Shown: piece after piece, positions 31,733 to 45,015 of the stretch | How positions within the stretch are numbered: the first letter of the stretch is position 1 | How the letters are laid out: each line of letters starts with the position of its first letter | Source: Apodospora peruviana | Lineage: Eukaryota; Ascomycota; Sordariomycetes; Sordariales; Lasiosphaeriaceae | Reading direction: 5' to 3' | DNA: 64,000 nucleotides | Assembly (NCBI GenBank): GCA_033439685.1 | Contig: JAUEDM010000003.1 | Span: 1,890,001-1,954,000, forward strand | Position numbers and translations under genes: made by a program | Notes under the pieces: generated by a model | The model's input: only the letters and a program-made list of their open reading frames with translations | The model's database searches: none | Told to the model about the DNA's origin: nothing

Positions 31733-33628
31733 ATCTGATGTGACACTTTTTTGGTCCCAGCGATGGACCAAATATCGGTAGATAGATAGTCTTGATAGAA
31801 CTCCTGTCTCTCACCATCACAGCCCTCGGTCAGTCAGCCCAGCGAAAAGAAAACGTTGCCACTCGTCTCCGATATTCGGCTTCAACATTATCATCGGATT
31901 CCTCAACACACCTCCACCCAGGTAGGTAGGTACCCTTATCCTTTTCTAATTAAAATCTCAGTCACGTCACACAGATTCTCTTGTTGCAAATCGGCACGGA
32001 AAGAATGGGATTCATAGGAAACCGAACCCCCAACCAACCCCCTTGAAGAGTAAATGCGAAAGGGCGCTGACATAAGTTTTAATATATATCCAATCTAACC
32101 TCTCACACCCTGTCTTCCCAGCCGAGGTTTTCCGATGGCCATAGCGAGTTGTGCTGGGCACGACATTAATCAACCTCGTAATAATCAACTGCCACTCATT
32201 CATTGCCACACTTAACCTCAGAGTACTCACCTCACTCCCACAAACGAACCCCAAAACCTAAAAGACAGTGCCCGAGAGGGTATCACGTACCTACCTATCT
32301 AGGCCATCGTGATCACCATCATGTCCCTTCTAGAAGATTACGTACCTCGGCCACCCACCCCACAGTCAGTCGTCATGGTGTGTCTGTCTGCCTGTCTCAT
32401 CCGCTGCAACGGGTCAGGGCCACAACCTAAAGAAGACCCAAAAATAAGTTCCTCGCTACCATCCCATTAGACACGACACGACACCACGCGACACCACAAC
32501 AGTCCAGTCATGGTTTGGTATCCTAGATAGATTCTGTACAACATCGCTTCGGTTCGCTTCTTTGCTTCAGATCCGATCAGATCCCCGACGTGACACCTGC
32601 CCGACCCTAACCTAAGCAACAATACAGTATCATAATCCTACCAGAAAAGACAAGACCACAATGCAGCTATAACCAAGCCGGAAGAAACCGAGTAATGGGA
32701 AGGAGACGCAAACCAATAACCAACAAGTGTGCAATATCATATCCGCATATCACCCTTCAGTTTCCTCCTTCCGTTCCGAGATACGCCAAGAAAGCAAGGA
32801 AACAACTGCTCTTCCCGATGTAGATAAATCCCAACAACCCAAGTGATGCTCCAAATCTGCTTTTCCCAGATTATGTCTATCTATGCTAAAAACATGCCCG
32901 CTGACCTTTTGAGAACTAAACAAAATAAAATGCAGATAAAAAAAGGCATTAGATCACAAAGGTATTAGATCAGATGAATTCTGACAAGAGTGTGGATGGT
33001 GTGTTTGTCGTGGTGGATGGGCAGGGACCGCTCGACAGGAACAGATCCCCTATCCCAACCCACAACCGGCCGGCAAAGCCGACGGACAAGGAAATCCGCA
33101 TGTATCGATACCCCACGCGCTAACCGGCTGCGCGTCTCGCCGAAGGGCATTTTCTCGATCCAAATGGGAATGATCAGTCCAGCCCCGCCTTCTGGTCCGG
33201 TTCGGTTTGTGGGGAACCGAGAGCAAACATGCGTTCTCCATGCGAAGCTGCAGCTCTGCCAGGTCGACGACCCTGAGAGCTGTGAGGTTATCGCCAAAGC
33301 AAGGCGTCGCACCATCGAGTCTCCCCCGCGGGGAATGTTACATTGGCTCGCCTGGGCGGGACCCCCACATTGGAAGATAAAGAACAGAGAATAAGCAGCA
33401 TCGTCCAAATCAGGACCAAAGAATCTTTCGGAGCCAACTGCAGTCAGCTTCCTCCGTCAGCTTGCCTGCCACCAGATGGAATTTGATGAAAGACTTGGAA
33501 CATTGAGCACGGACCTTACCCGCACTCCAACTCTCACATCATTGATGACGACCCAGCCCCGCGGCGCAGGCTCCCGTTTCCCTGGGTCAGATTGAAGCTC
33601 AGAGCTGTACGGATATCGGGGACGCCCG
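31733..33628. other. Intergenic between tRNA-Leu and Ecl1-like gene
   Basis: About 1.9 kb with no supported gene. Both strands are open for about 130 codons around 32965-33408, but neither frame has a recognisable product. TAGGTAGGTACC-type motifs occur at about 31921-31933. Confidence 0.45.
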
Positions 33629-34791
33629 TTACCGTCCCACCATCGGTGTTACCAGTTCGATGCTTTTCGGTCTTGAGTAGGTCCCGGGCCGGCGAGAGGG
33701 GAGGGGCCGGTCGCCGCTGGTCCCATAGGGAGCATTGACAGCGCCGGCGCCGTAGTAAGTACCATCGTAGGTTGATGAAAAAAGACCAGATACAGGCCGC
33801 GAATACGAGGTGCTTGGACTCGTTGCAGCGCTCCTCCCGAAGGGCCAGATATTCGGATGATAGGTACCGATTGGGGAAGGGGGGCTGGGGGGCCGGATGG
33901 AGAGAGACTTGAGGGCTGATATCGCTGACGTGTAGCCAGCGTTTGGGGTCGTGGGCGGGGGAAAGTGCGTCGAGCTAGGCCTAGATGGCGAGGCGCGGGG
34001 GATGATATCTCTTGGCTCTGGAAGGCCCGAGAAGAAGGGATAACTGGTAGCGTGATGACTGGTGGAATAGCGACCCGAGCCTGTGGATGCACGCCCGTTG
34101 TCTTGGTCATACTCGCGACATCTGGTTGATCCGGTCAGCAAAAGACGTTGTCAGCCTGGTTGGGGAGGCAGCAGGACTCACGCTTCCGAGCAGTACAGAA
34201 CTCGGTCATCTGAGGGCACAAACGCCTTTTCGCAGGTCATGCTGGAAACCACCAGTCAGCAACATGTTTCCCCAGAGTGCCCAGATGACATTGGACCCGA
34301 GAACGAGTGACTTGTTGCATGCAGGAACGGCACGTTTCCGATCAGGCACCCCATTGGACCGGGCCTCGACGTAACACAAATCACCTGCATGTCAGGTGAC
34401 TATGCGGGGTGACCAAAGCGGAAATGTTCGAGGGGAAACAAGAGTTGCACTTATGAAACACAAACGCCAAAAGCACTCGCTTGAAGGCTTGGGCATTACG
34501 CACGACGTGGGGAGGAAGTTGAACAGTGCAACAGACGACCTACCAGTACTGTGGAAAGCTCTCCCTCTCCTCGTCGAACCATCGCTCCTCCTCCCATTCC
34601 TTCTCCCGGTCCCTCGGGCTCTTGCCCAGCTTCTGGACGACTTGCGGCGTGGTCCTCCGGGTCATGGGCGCAGGCCTGGTTGACGACTTGTGCCTGTATG
34701 AGAGATCGGATGGAGCGACGGCGGCCTTGCGCACATCGGTCATGGACGTGTTGCCAGAGGCATGGCCGGACCTTCGGCGTTGGTGGTGCAT
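33629..34791 (-). CDS. Ecl1-like (life-span regulatory factor) zinc-motif protein
   Basis: Exons 34544-34791, 34182-34241 and 33629-34121 join in frame to 266 residues. Splicing creates a compact cysteine motif that no single exon holds complete: Cys83-x2-Cys86 and Cys100-x3-Cys104 within CMTCEKAF, DDRVLYCSEACREYD. This matches the Ecl1/life-span regulatory factor zinc domain, whose yeast members extend chronological lifespan and respond to zinc or nutrient stress. The N-terminal part is basic with a conserved-looking helix (MTRRTTPQVVQKLGKSPRDREKEWEEERW). The C-terminal 150 residues are Ser/Pro/Tyr-rich and disordered, ending RPKSIELVTPMVGR. Family assignment rests on the Cys spacing and context and should be confirmed by profile search. 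Confidence 0.72.
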
Positions 34792-37700
34792 AGAGAGCGG
34801 CTCTGATTGGCTTGGTTTCTAACACAAACCTGGGTGAGCGTGCTTGACAGGGTCCAACGTGGGGAAGAGTGATGGAGGCGGGGTCCTGCAAATAGGATCA
34901 GGCGCCCAGTGTCGACAAAGACGCAAATCCGTCTTGCTGACAGACGATGGGTGCAACCTGGTGCTTCAATTGAGACCTTGTTGGAGCTCTCAGGCGTGCA
35001 GAAAATTTTCTGAGAGGACGGGGGCTAATGCCGTGAACGTGGGTGTTCTGTGGTGGCAAATATGTATCCTGCAAGAAGAATTTTCTCTTCACTTCCAGTC
35101 GCCTATTTGACTTCCGATGCTGGCGCAGATGTCGTTGAAGCTCAGGAATTAAGAAACAATAGTGGAAGAGCGGTTAGATTCGGGGGGCAGCTGAAGGCTC
35201 AAGGGAAGATGAACAGCTGAGCTGAAGGCCAAGACCCGGCGGTTGGAAGGATAGCGGCTGCTATGGGCAAACAGTCCGGCTTCCGAGTGTCGAAATGGAG
35301 TCGGCGGAGGGGTCGTTGGAATTATTAACCTCGAGTCCTTTGTATGCCGAGTCTGCTGGAGCTTTGGAAGCGGCGGATTGGATGGAATGGTTTGGTCTTT
35401 GCTGCGGGGATTGCTGTGTATGTGTTCTTCTATGCAAAAAACTCAATCGCAGTAAACCAAGGGTGCAGTCGGACAAGAGCCCGAAAAGCAGCGCGGTAGT
35501 TGATGGTTGATCAATGACGAACTGACGATACACAGCAGGACGGCCGGGCAGTTGCAAGCTTGTCAATTGGCTTTCGGAAGAGAAGTGACGTGCCAGATGT
35601 TGGAGGTTGCTGAAAGCAGAAACTGGGAGCCTGCAAGTTGGGTCGTAGTGATAGTTGGTGTTCTGTCTTCCAGGTTGGGGTTGCAGCAGCCTCGACGCGG
35701 GAATGGACATCCAGTGATGGCGATCGAAGCCTGCCAAAAAGAAAAAAAACCGGGAGACCAATGCGCTCTTATAATCCTGTTGTTGATAGAGTCAAGGGGT
35801 AGGAAAAAATCTTTTGCTATCAGATCGAAATTGCTATCAGAGCTGGATGACTCTTAAAGGGCGAAGGCGGTACAGTCTCTTCTCTTTGGCCGAGTTATTT
35901 GGGGGGTTCCAGGGGACTGCCGAGAACGGAGATCAACAGCGATGTGGACTGGCCAATCGTCTTTCACCGTGCAATTCGTGTAAGAGAGTGCCGCCGAACG
36001 AACGCCTGGCCAGAACGTGCACTTAAGTAGACTGCGTGACTGGGGTCCGGGGGAGGGGTGTGATTGCAGGCGGTGGTGTGCACGCAACGCCCTAGGAGAT
36101 ATCACCGGGCCGAGTGAGGTTGAATTCGAGAGGTCAGGCTTCCTTTGGAGGTTGAAGTTGATGTTTTTGTTGAAGCTGGGTGAGGGCAAGAAAGGGGAAG
36201 GGTCGGGTGGGAGCTTCTGTGGTTCTTGTAGGTCACTCGCCCAAGCTGGCGACCCGACTCCAAATATTAGTATTAGCTAAAATCCGCAGCGGTTTGCAGC
36301 ATCCTGAGCGGGGCTGAGAGGGGTTGTCACCAGCATGAACAGGGTGGAGGTGGGGTGGGCACGCCTTGCTCGTTCAGGCTTCACGCCTTCAAGCAGCAGC
36401 TGCTGGTGCATTTACCTCCAGTGGTTTCTGCACTGTGTCTCGCTCGGCCTCTGACGCCCTGCTGCCCTGCATCAATTTATGAGTGATCGAGGGGCTTCAT
36501 CTGGCAGAAACGAAACTGTGCATACGACAATAGCAGGTTCGATTATGGGTATCACGGATACCTGCCTGGTCTCTGTATCTGACAAATGCGGTGGGGGCAA
36601 TGATGGCATTCGTCGACGACACGGTTGGACAGCACAGACAGTCATGGATGATGTTGCAAGAATGCTGTGATATTCCCCCAGTCCGCTGCCATACAAGCGG
36701 TAACCTCTGGAAAGGTACCTTAGCATCAAAATAGCAGACGGGATGCTCCCGCGGTAAGGTACTGTAGGTAGTACACTAAAACTCATTAATTTCATTTACT
36801 GGGAGGCCAGGAAGGTACCTGCTCGTAACGGCAGGTTCCATGCTGCCCGTCCCGGATGGGCATCATGGCGATGGTCGATCCAGATTTTGATCAAGTCTGG
36901 CAACCTGGAACTTCAGGATGGCAGGCTCCAGAACTCTGGAGTCTGGGCAAAGGATGGGGGTCCCGTCATCATGAATTCCATCATGATCAAGCAGGCGGAA
37001 GGAGCGGACTGAAGTCTTTCTACGGACGACTCGAAAGCCAAAGTTTAATGCACTGGAAGCGCCGGGATAATAATAATTGGAAAAAACCAGGCACACAACA
37101 AGGGTCACGGGCTCGACGCCGCCATTGGTATTCCGCACTTCCGTACTTCCGTACCCCGTGCCCCGTACCGATCCGTACTTTCCACTAGAACTGCAATACG
37201 GATTACGGAGTAGCAGCTTCCCTCACCTCACATCATCCATCACACCGAGCACGTTTCTCGCCCAAACCCACACCGTATTTTCCCTAACGCATCCAACGCA
37301 GGTCCATGTCCACAACACATGTCCAACAAGGTCCGCGGTCCACTGTCCACGGTCAATCCCCCAGATTCTAGGTATTCAGCCTCCCTGCCCTCGGTCTCCG
37401 GCTGTCAGAAGTTTTGCTTTTTTTCTGATCGAGCCGCAGCTGTCGCTCCACCCACATGCTATTCTCGCGCCCTGCCCGAGCTGCTGCTGCTGACTACCCA
37501 CGGAATACGTACACCGCGTTTCGATATTTCCCCATCCATTCTGTGCCAAGACCCAGATGATGACCCATCGACCACCTGGACAGCAAAGACTAAAGCTAAT
37601 CACGTCATGAGCCACGGACCGGAAAGGGAGGGAGAAAAAGCTGTCCGTTAAATTGCACCTTGGACCCTTGGCGTTCCACAGCACATCATCTTGCTCCATA

Positions 37701-40683
37701 TTGCACCTCCTGATATTGGTTGTGATGTCTTATTCTTGGTGTCGTGCCCACAAATACGCACAAAAGAATTATGGCCATTACGAATTACCAAGGCAAATAG
37801 TAGTCTTCCTGCAAACTTATCAACTGCCTCGCCTACCGTGCTGGAACACACAAAAACACGCCAGCCGGAGCGAGATCGGCCTCACTAGCGTCCTCTTTCT
37901 TCGGCTACAAAGCATATCTAACCTAGAAATCCGCGTTATCAGACCGGTATCACCATTCACAGCAGCTATTCGAGCGCGACTTGTCGAAATGGGAGACCTT
38001 CGCAGAAAGAAGCTCTGCTGTACGCCACTAACTGCACAGAAGCTGAGACCCGAGCATGCAGATGTGCCGCCTGCCAAGTCCTACACTTGAAGGACATGAA
38101 AAGAACGTCGTCTTTGTCTTGTTGCATTGCGGCTGTTACGTCAACCAACCCTCTCTCCCCCAGACCATCCAGACAAGGCAAGCCGGCCACAGGCCAATTG
38201 TTATCAGAAACAAAGGGATGAAGTCCGGTTTGTCACCGTTTGGCTCCAGATGCCAGCCGGCTTGGCAGGGCCAACCCCAGAGAGAAGCCAGAAGGCTCCA
38301 ACTTTCTGGCCTGTGCAGGGCGCAGATACGATTTGCACTGCTGCGGGATGGCCCATCGACGATCAAACCTGGACGGGACAGGATCTCGGTCGGAAAATCA
38401 TTGTCCATCCTACGTTGGTCTAGAAGTTTGATGGTGCTGCCGTCCGATATCATGATCTCCCGGGTGGCCTATACCTAGTCTCCTCACTTTGCATCTAGAC
38501 CTTATACCTGCCTGTCTGTGGCCAACTGCATACCTCGCCGCAGCCAGCAGCAGTGCATTACATGGCAGTAGCATACATGTCGGAATATGCACCTGCCTAC
38601 AGCAGACAGCTTTGGAGATGGCGAGCCAATTTCAACCCGTCCGAACCATCAAAAGTTCTTTTTAGGTTCGGCCATGGAAACGTGGGGGGATTTGGCCAGA
38701 GTGGGCGAGAATTACCTCCGTCGATGGCCGGGTCGGTTCGGGTTCACTCAGTCAGTTGCGCCCATAGAGTCGCCCGCCCCGTCCACTCTGTCTCCAACGG
38801 GCCAAACAAGTTCAGGATTGAATCTCGGCTCAACTTCTTTCTGTCTGTTCCACAGGAGAGATCTGTGGATCGTTGACAATGCACTTGGCCAGGTTACTAC
38901 ATAGCCGCGGCGGCGCGGCGCGGCAGAGCCTATTGTGCGTGTATCGGCCCGCGGACAAATACTGCTTGGCGAACGGGAACCAGCTCTCCTTTTACCCCCT
39001 TTTGTTTGCTGCTTTGCTTTGTCTTGTCAAAACTATTCTTTGTATTTGTTTCGTTATTTTGGATCTCTCTCGAAAAGCATATGTGGCTTCTGCCGATCTG
39101 GGTAATTCATGCCGAATGCAGGACGACTTAAAGGTATGCCTGGTAATTCCGGCTGATGGCCATCGGCATCCGCGCGCGCAACGGTTTTGCAATTGAAAGA
39201 AGCCCCATATGCAATCCCTGACCGAGATGTCGTGACAACGGCCGGCACAAGTTGTGTTGTGCAACCCCGGAAACAGGGGGGGTGTCTTGACCGGCTCATG
39301 CGGGAGCGGGGCCAGGCGCCATCGGGACTAAGCCTGGTCTGTGGGATGGTGCGGGATGCTCCTGGGCCCTCCGTCGTCTCCGTCTCCCCTTGCAAGACCA
39401 CATCGCCCATCAAGATGATCGACGACCGTGGACATGTCCGCGCGTCGTTCGTCCTCCTCCTCGGCATAGAAGCGAGTGCCATACGGTGCATACCCACGGA
39501 AGGCGTGATGGTTTATAAGCGGGCCTGACCCTCTCCTGATACCCGGTATGTACGTGATATCTCAGTCTTGACTCCTTGAGCTGATGCTGGCTGGCGAATC
39601 AATATCCACTTCCTCTGCCTGAGACAGGCAGGTGCAAAACTTCACCATCTGATTGATAATACTACTACCTACTTCCTCTTCTTTTTCGTGTCCGCATGTG
39701 ATGGACTGCTATCTGTATAGGTACACAGATCATCCTGCCAGGTAAGGTACTCACCTGTGCCCGTCTGTAATCCCGGACCAAACCGCCTCCTCCGAAACGG
39801 CGCCGAGTCGTTCTTTGATCTTTACATATCAACAAATAAATATCCTCTCAATCAGAGAAAAAAGGGACTCGTATCATTTCTGCTGCCAGCAGCGGATAGA
39901 GGCGGGTACCCAAGGTTCGCTGTGGGGGCTAAGGACCCTGCAGCGTTGCATGGGAAGAGAGAAGAAAAAGGCACATGGTACAGGGCCTTCTTTTTGTCTC
40001 TATTCCACCCCAGGGCGCTTTTGCAATCTATTCACGATTCAATAATATCTTCAAAGGGTAAGGTTGTAATATACTATATACTATAGGGGTGTAAGAAAGT
40101 CCCCTCGCCCGCATCCGATCAACGGTAGGTACGGGGACTCGATCCGATCTCAACTCTTGTTCATTTCCATCCAGACCTATCTACCCCCGTAGATAAGGTA
40201 GGTAAGATACCTTGGCTGCTGCTCCTACTGCTGCAGGTACAACAGATTTTGTACGTACGTTGTCTGTCGGGATCCCCTACCTAGATATCCTCCGTTCGTT
40301 GGATGCTCCTTATCTGCCAGCAAATATGGGGAAATCTTTTGTTGGTCGTTCTGTCTATTGATATTGTGTACGGAACCGTGGGTTCGATAAGGCATGGATG
40401 GCCAGCCAGCCAGCGCCAATCAGAGAGCTCCTCTGCTTCCACGTTCCAGCTGTATTGCCGACGCTGTTGCCGCTATTCTTTCTATAAAAATCTGAGCATA
40501 CTTAGCTGACTGTCGAGAAGGGGATAGGGATCGGTTTGCGTCGGTCATGGGTCTCTTTGTTCGGTCCAAAGCAACTTGAAGCAAGCAAGCAGCCGCCGGG
40601 CGGATACGGGTCCATAACCAGAAAAAATCAGATTACCCATGTGTGTGTGGGCTATGGTATGGTATATATCCCAACATATTACT

Positions 40684-40707
40684 GAAAAAAAAGAGAGAGA
40701 GAGAGCT
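40684..40707. repeat. Poly-A/(GA)n microsatellite
   Basis: A run of A is followed by about seven GA units, in gene-free DNA. Likely length-variable. Confidence 0.8.
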
Positions 40708-40799
40708 CTACAGATAACATTGGTAGATAGCTGGCTCCGATCTCGCTCACTGGGAATCTACTTCAGGGTAGGTACCTACTGAACCGGTTATGCCCGTTA

Positions 40800-40803
40800 T
40801 GCT

Positions 40804-40846
<43 letters not shown>
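40800..40846. repeat. (CTG)n(ATG)n microsatellite
   Basis: About five CTG units run directly into about ten ATG units. Located in non-coding DNA between the Ecl1-like and kelch genes. Confidence 0.9.
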
Positions 40847-41617
40847 GTAATGTGGGATAGGCAACCTAGGTGTCTAAGATGTTGAGCCGGCCAGTACCGA
40901 GCATACATCATGCATCGTGTTTCATGTCATGTCGTATTATTGAGGAGCCGCTATGCGATATGATGGAATAGTCAGAACTGTCAGATGGTTGTAGCAAACT
41001 GACGGTTGACCTATCGATAATATGTCATACACCCCTTCACTGGTGTCGTAGACAAGCTCTGTATGAAATGGAGGGCTCCTTGCAGGTGAGTGTGCATGCC
41101 ATGCTGTGTTACGGTGAACGTCATGATCGTATATATATCTGGATGCCGAACTCGGCTTGCTCATCGGCACGCAAGAGTGGGAATGGTTGAGTAATCCCAC
41201 TTCACAACTCTCCTCATTACTGTTGTCGAGGAAAGGGAGGAGGCGGTGAGGGTTCCTATCGGGAATACGGATATGTGATATGGATGAATGTGTAGAATCG
41301 GCTTTATCTTTGTGTCATCGTGGGTGTCTCTTGTTCCTGATGACAAGAACTGGCCTCTCGCTATGAGTAGATACCTACCTACCCTAAGTACACTTGAGAT
41401 GGATGGTAAACGAGCGAGCCGGTCGATCAAGAGAGTTAGCTTATAGGATGTAGTAGTTGCTCTTGCAAAAAAAAAAAAGAAAGAAAAAAAAGAGAAAACG
41501 CAAGGACAGCAAACCACAGCGGAGAAAAGATAATCACTTTTCCATTGCTGGCGTCTCTTGTTTCTCAAAAAACTTGCGACGTTTATCTGTTTTTGGTGTA
41601 TCCATTCAACTTTAACC

Positions 41618-43837
41618 CTAAGGATGATAGTAAGTCAGGTGCTTTCTTGGCTCTGCGGTCTCTTCTGGTGTCGGTCTTGCCAGCATTGCGTTATCATGAA
41701 CTCCTCCTCCTCCTACATCGCCACTACTCCCTGAGACAGGCGCGATTGATGACGGACTTGCTGCTGCGGGCGAGGTGGCTACTTGCACCCACACCCGTCC
41801 CTCCGAGTCGATCTTTGTTTGTGGCACCCAAGCAGGAGATCCTTCCCTGGCAATACCATCGTTGTTCCCACCCGTATTGTGCACTATTCCATGCCCTTGG
41901 GTTATTCCTGCTGCTGCTGTTGTCTCAGAGCTTAGAAGCTCGTACTGCACTCCGCTAGGGGCATACCAGAAACCTGTCGTGCCCGGGGGCGGAGCTTCCA
42001 GTTCCACTGGAGGACTCTGTAACGACGGATGTTGCTGCTGCTGGCTTAGGAATAGACTGGGCATTGGATATGGGCTTGTTGTCGGCGTGTAAGTAGTCGA
42101 CGTCGTATTTGGACAGCTCGCCGGGCTCCATGGCTGTGGCTGTGTTTGCTGGGTGCCGCTTCCAACGAGTTCCGATGGAATCCCTCTACTTCCATCACAC
42201 TGACCGAGTTGACGCCGACGACGATGACGGCGACGAGCAGACCGGCAACAGCCAAGCAGGACCGCCACCGCAGCAACCACGGCCCCAACAACTATCCCTG
42301 CGATGGCACCCGTGGAGAGATGCATACCGCCGTCTCGTCCTCCTCTTCCTTCATTACCGTCACCTGTTGGCTCAGGAACCGCCCTCGTCGGCGTGCGATT
42401 CGCGATACTCGCTTTCCGCGTCATGAGCACCTTCAGATCGGGGTTAGCAAATCCCCTCGCGGGCGTCGTCCTCGTCGCGCCGCCGCCGGCCGACCCGCCC
42501 ACCACGTCTCGTATTGGTTTCGGCACGGCGTACGTGGTCAGGTTCGGCGAGAACAGATACCATGGTGCGTGCTCCGGGTTCTGCTGGCCGAGGTCGAGGT
42601 TGTGCGTGCCGAACTGGTCGGGTACGTCGCAGAGGCCGCCGCTGGTCGGGAACGTGCCGCCCACGATCAGCATCTGGGAGTTGCCGGCGACGACGTTGCA
42701 TGTCAGGGAGTGGTGCGGGTACTGGCCCGTCACGTTGCCGTCGGACGGGTATAGCTTGATCCACTGGAAGGATGGGATGGTGAGGATGTAGACGTCGTCG
42801 AAGCCAGCCGTGTTGGGCGGCATGCCTGCACCGCCGTAGATATATCTTTTTGGTTAGTTTCTGGTTAGTTGTACAAGCACACAGAAAGGGGTATACCCCC
42901 AGCTTACATGTTATAGCTCGACTGATCAGCCGCCCACGCCGCACCGGCACAAAACCGTCGCCTCATCTGCGGAACCGTCCCCGTGGCGTTCTGCACATAC
43001 CACTTGGAGCTCAGAACATCATATAGAAAGACCTGCTCCATTGGCTGGCCGACCACGCTTGACCCGTTCGTGGACGGCTGCTGCACACCCCCAAAGTAAA
43101 CCAGCATCCCGCCGTCGCCGATCGGCAGGAAAACCATGGCGCCCTCCGCCCTCCTGACTGAGTCCGGGCCGGTGCTGTTCGTCCACGCATTCGCGTCCAT
43201 GTCGTATCTGATGAGTGTCGACGTTGCCACGGAATCGTTCGCCATGGACATCCAGCCGCCGTAATAGTAACCCTCGCCGCGTTCTGAAACAGAAACTCCT
43301 GCGCCGTAGGAGACGCCGTTGATCACGGTCTGTGCCGGCTGGCCGAAGGATTCCCATTCCTGACTGAGTGTGTTGAATGACCAGAGCGTAAACTGCGACG
43401 AGGGAGCCTGCTGCTGTTGTTCGTACTCGCCGCCGAAGAGGTAGAAGCGCTTGTTGACCGTGTCCGCCCACAGGGTGCCGCCGCTGACGCTGGGGATCGA
43501 TGCGTTCTTGGTCAGATTGGCGTAGAGCTGCGGCATGCCTCTGGCGCTGAGGACGTCGAGGTCCTGGTAGAAGAGGCCGGTGTCTGGAGTGATCAGCAGC
43601 GTCCCCAAGCACCACAGTATAAAATGAAGGGGAACCTCAGAACTCACTTGAATAGTTGGTCGGATACTGAGACAAGGGGTTATAGTTCAGAAACCCTCCA
43701 TCAATGTATAGCCTCCTGTCGATGACGGCCGTCTGGTGTCCGAACCTCCTGCAAAAATTCCGGACTGTATCAAGCTGAGCCGATGTGAAGCTGGGAAGCG
43801 CAAGCAGGAGCAGCAGCAGCAGCAGTGAAATAGACAT
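41618..43837 (-). CDS. Kelch-repeat type I membrane protein
   Basis: Exons 43648-43837, 42908-43583 and 41618-42845 give 697 residues. I start at the ATG that directly precedes a strong signal peptide (MSISLLLLLLLLALPSFTSA); another in-frame ATG lies 22 codons upstream (43903). The ectodomain has kelch-type blades (RRLYIDGGFL, KRFYLFGGEY, GMLVYFGGV, IYIYGGAG, QMLIVGGTF), expected to form a beta-propeller. A single membrane segment follows near residue 425 (GAIAGIVVGAVVAAVAVLLG), then an Arg-rich stop-transfer stretch and a Pro/Gln/Ser-rich cytoplasmic tail. The layout resembles fungal cell-surface kelch proteins of unknown ligand. Leu-encoding CAG/CTG repeats make the signal peptide length-prone. 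Function is not assigned. Confidence 0.85.
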
Positions 43838-45015
43838 GTGTATGCCGACCGCCCTAATCCGCCATTGCAACATACTCGATAAGGATATCATCATTATCAT
43901 CATCGTCACGTCGGAAGAAGGCAGAGAGGACAGGCCATGCTTCACCGCACCGAATGTGGTCGGCGATAGCGACTAGCTAAGCACGCACACATACACACAG
44001 GGAACACTGAAGGAAGGATGATGGCAGTGCGAGCGAACGGTGTGAGTGTAAATCGTAGAATCTTGGCTGACAAAAGTTTACGAGAAAATCACTGGCTCTA
44101 GATGACGGGTAGCTTGACTCCCTCGGTAGCTAGTTAGGGATGCAACCAAAAGAATGACAGGAAAAACAAACCAGACACCCATCGGGCCATGCGCTACCAC
44201 TGAGCCTGTTGAAAGAAAAACACCCGTGTCCATCCTCTTTACGCCATCCATGCTGGTTCCCCTCGCGCTATTAACTCGTGGGTTTGCTTCTGTCGGACGA
44301 AAATACAGAACTTTGCCATGTTCGAGCTGATGGGCAAAAGCTGCATTCATGATTGGCCACACATATGGTCGACCGGAAGAAAACCAGAGAAGTCGTGTAA
44401 CAAGAAACTGGGCTAGGAGTGCGCGGCTGGGAAAAGGCTGCCCTGGACACGACAGCGACAGGAACGAGGAAGGAAAAAAGTCCTAATGATTCCCCGGACA
44501 CGAGAGCACACGAGGTTTTTAGCCCTGTCCGCCTGCCTGCGGTTGTGATCTCCGAGCTGCTTGCTTGCTGTGACGGGAAGCGTTCTTCTAAGTCATGTGG
44601 TGGGCTTGAGAGCAGCAGCAGCAGCAGCAGCCGGGCACCGGCCGACAGACTACAGTCGTGCTCCCACATCCTTAAAGATGGAATGACCCAATGGCGGTAG
44701 TACGGCGTAAGACGGCAGTGTGGCTTGGCAGTGACCTTCAGCTCTTAAACGTCCTTTTTAGGACATATTACGCTTCTCCAACTCCTGTCCACAGGGCTGA
44801 CTGACTGACCGAGCAGAGACAGACAGCGATGTTAAGAGCTGAGAATATTTCTGGCAACCATTCGGAGACGTCGGTAAGCGAGCCGGGGAGGGAGATATCC
44901 AACGACGAGCATAGTCGTGACGTCGTGCCTGAGTGCCAGCCTGCCGGCGAATCATTGAAGGTATGTCTTGTCGAGTATGCTCTGCCTTCATTATATCTCC
45001 ATTTTCTAGGAGTAT
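43838..45015. other. Intergenic upstream of kelch gene
   Basis: Contains the kelch-gene promoter and possible 5' UTR. An (AGC)n run of about seven units lies at 44613-44632. No gene recognised. Confidence 0.45.
44613..44632. repeat. (AGC)n microsatellite
   Basis: About seven AGC/CAG units in apparently non-coding DNA. Confidence 0.8.

Larger units (their letters stand above)
34792..41617. other. 6.8-kb gene-poor region
   Basis: The longest stretch without a supported gene. The left 1-1.5 kb is probably the promoter and 5' UTR of the Ecl1-like gene. Elsewhere open frames of about 100-150 codons occur on both strands with no recognisable content. A run of short TCCGTAC-type repeats lies at 37138-37210. 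GGTACCTTAGC/GGTACCTA-type motifs occur at 36714-36775 and 40770-40780, and microsatellites at 40684-40845. I see no transposase, reverse transcriptase or long terminal repeat. Confidence 0.45.

Noticed and set aside
32965..33408. Both strands open for about 130-147 codons
   Set aside because: Mutually overlapping frames with no recognisable product; GC-rich sequence alone explains it.
35261..35761. 166-codon minus-strand frame
   Set aside because: Low-complexity and no homologue-like motif; lies in the probable 5' region of the Ecl1-like gene.
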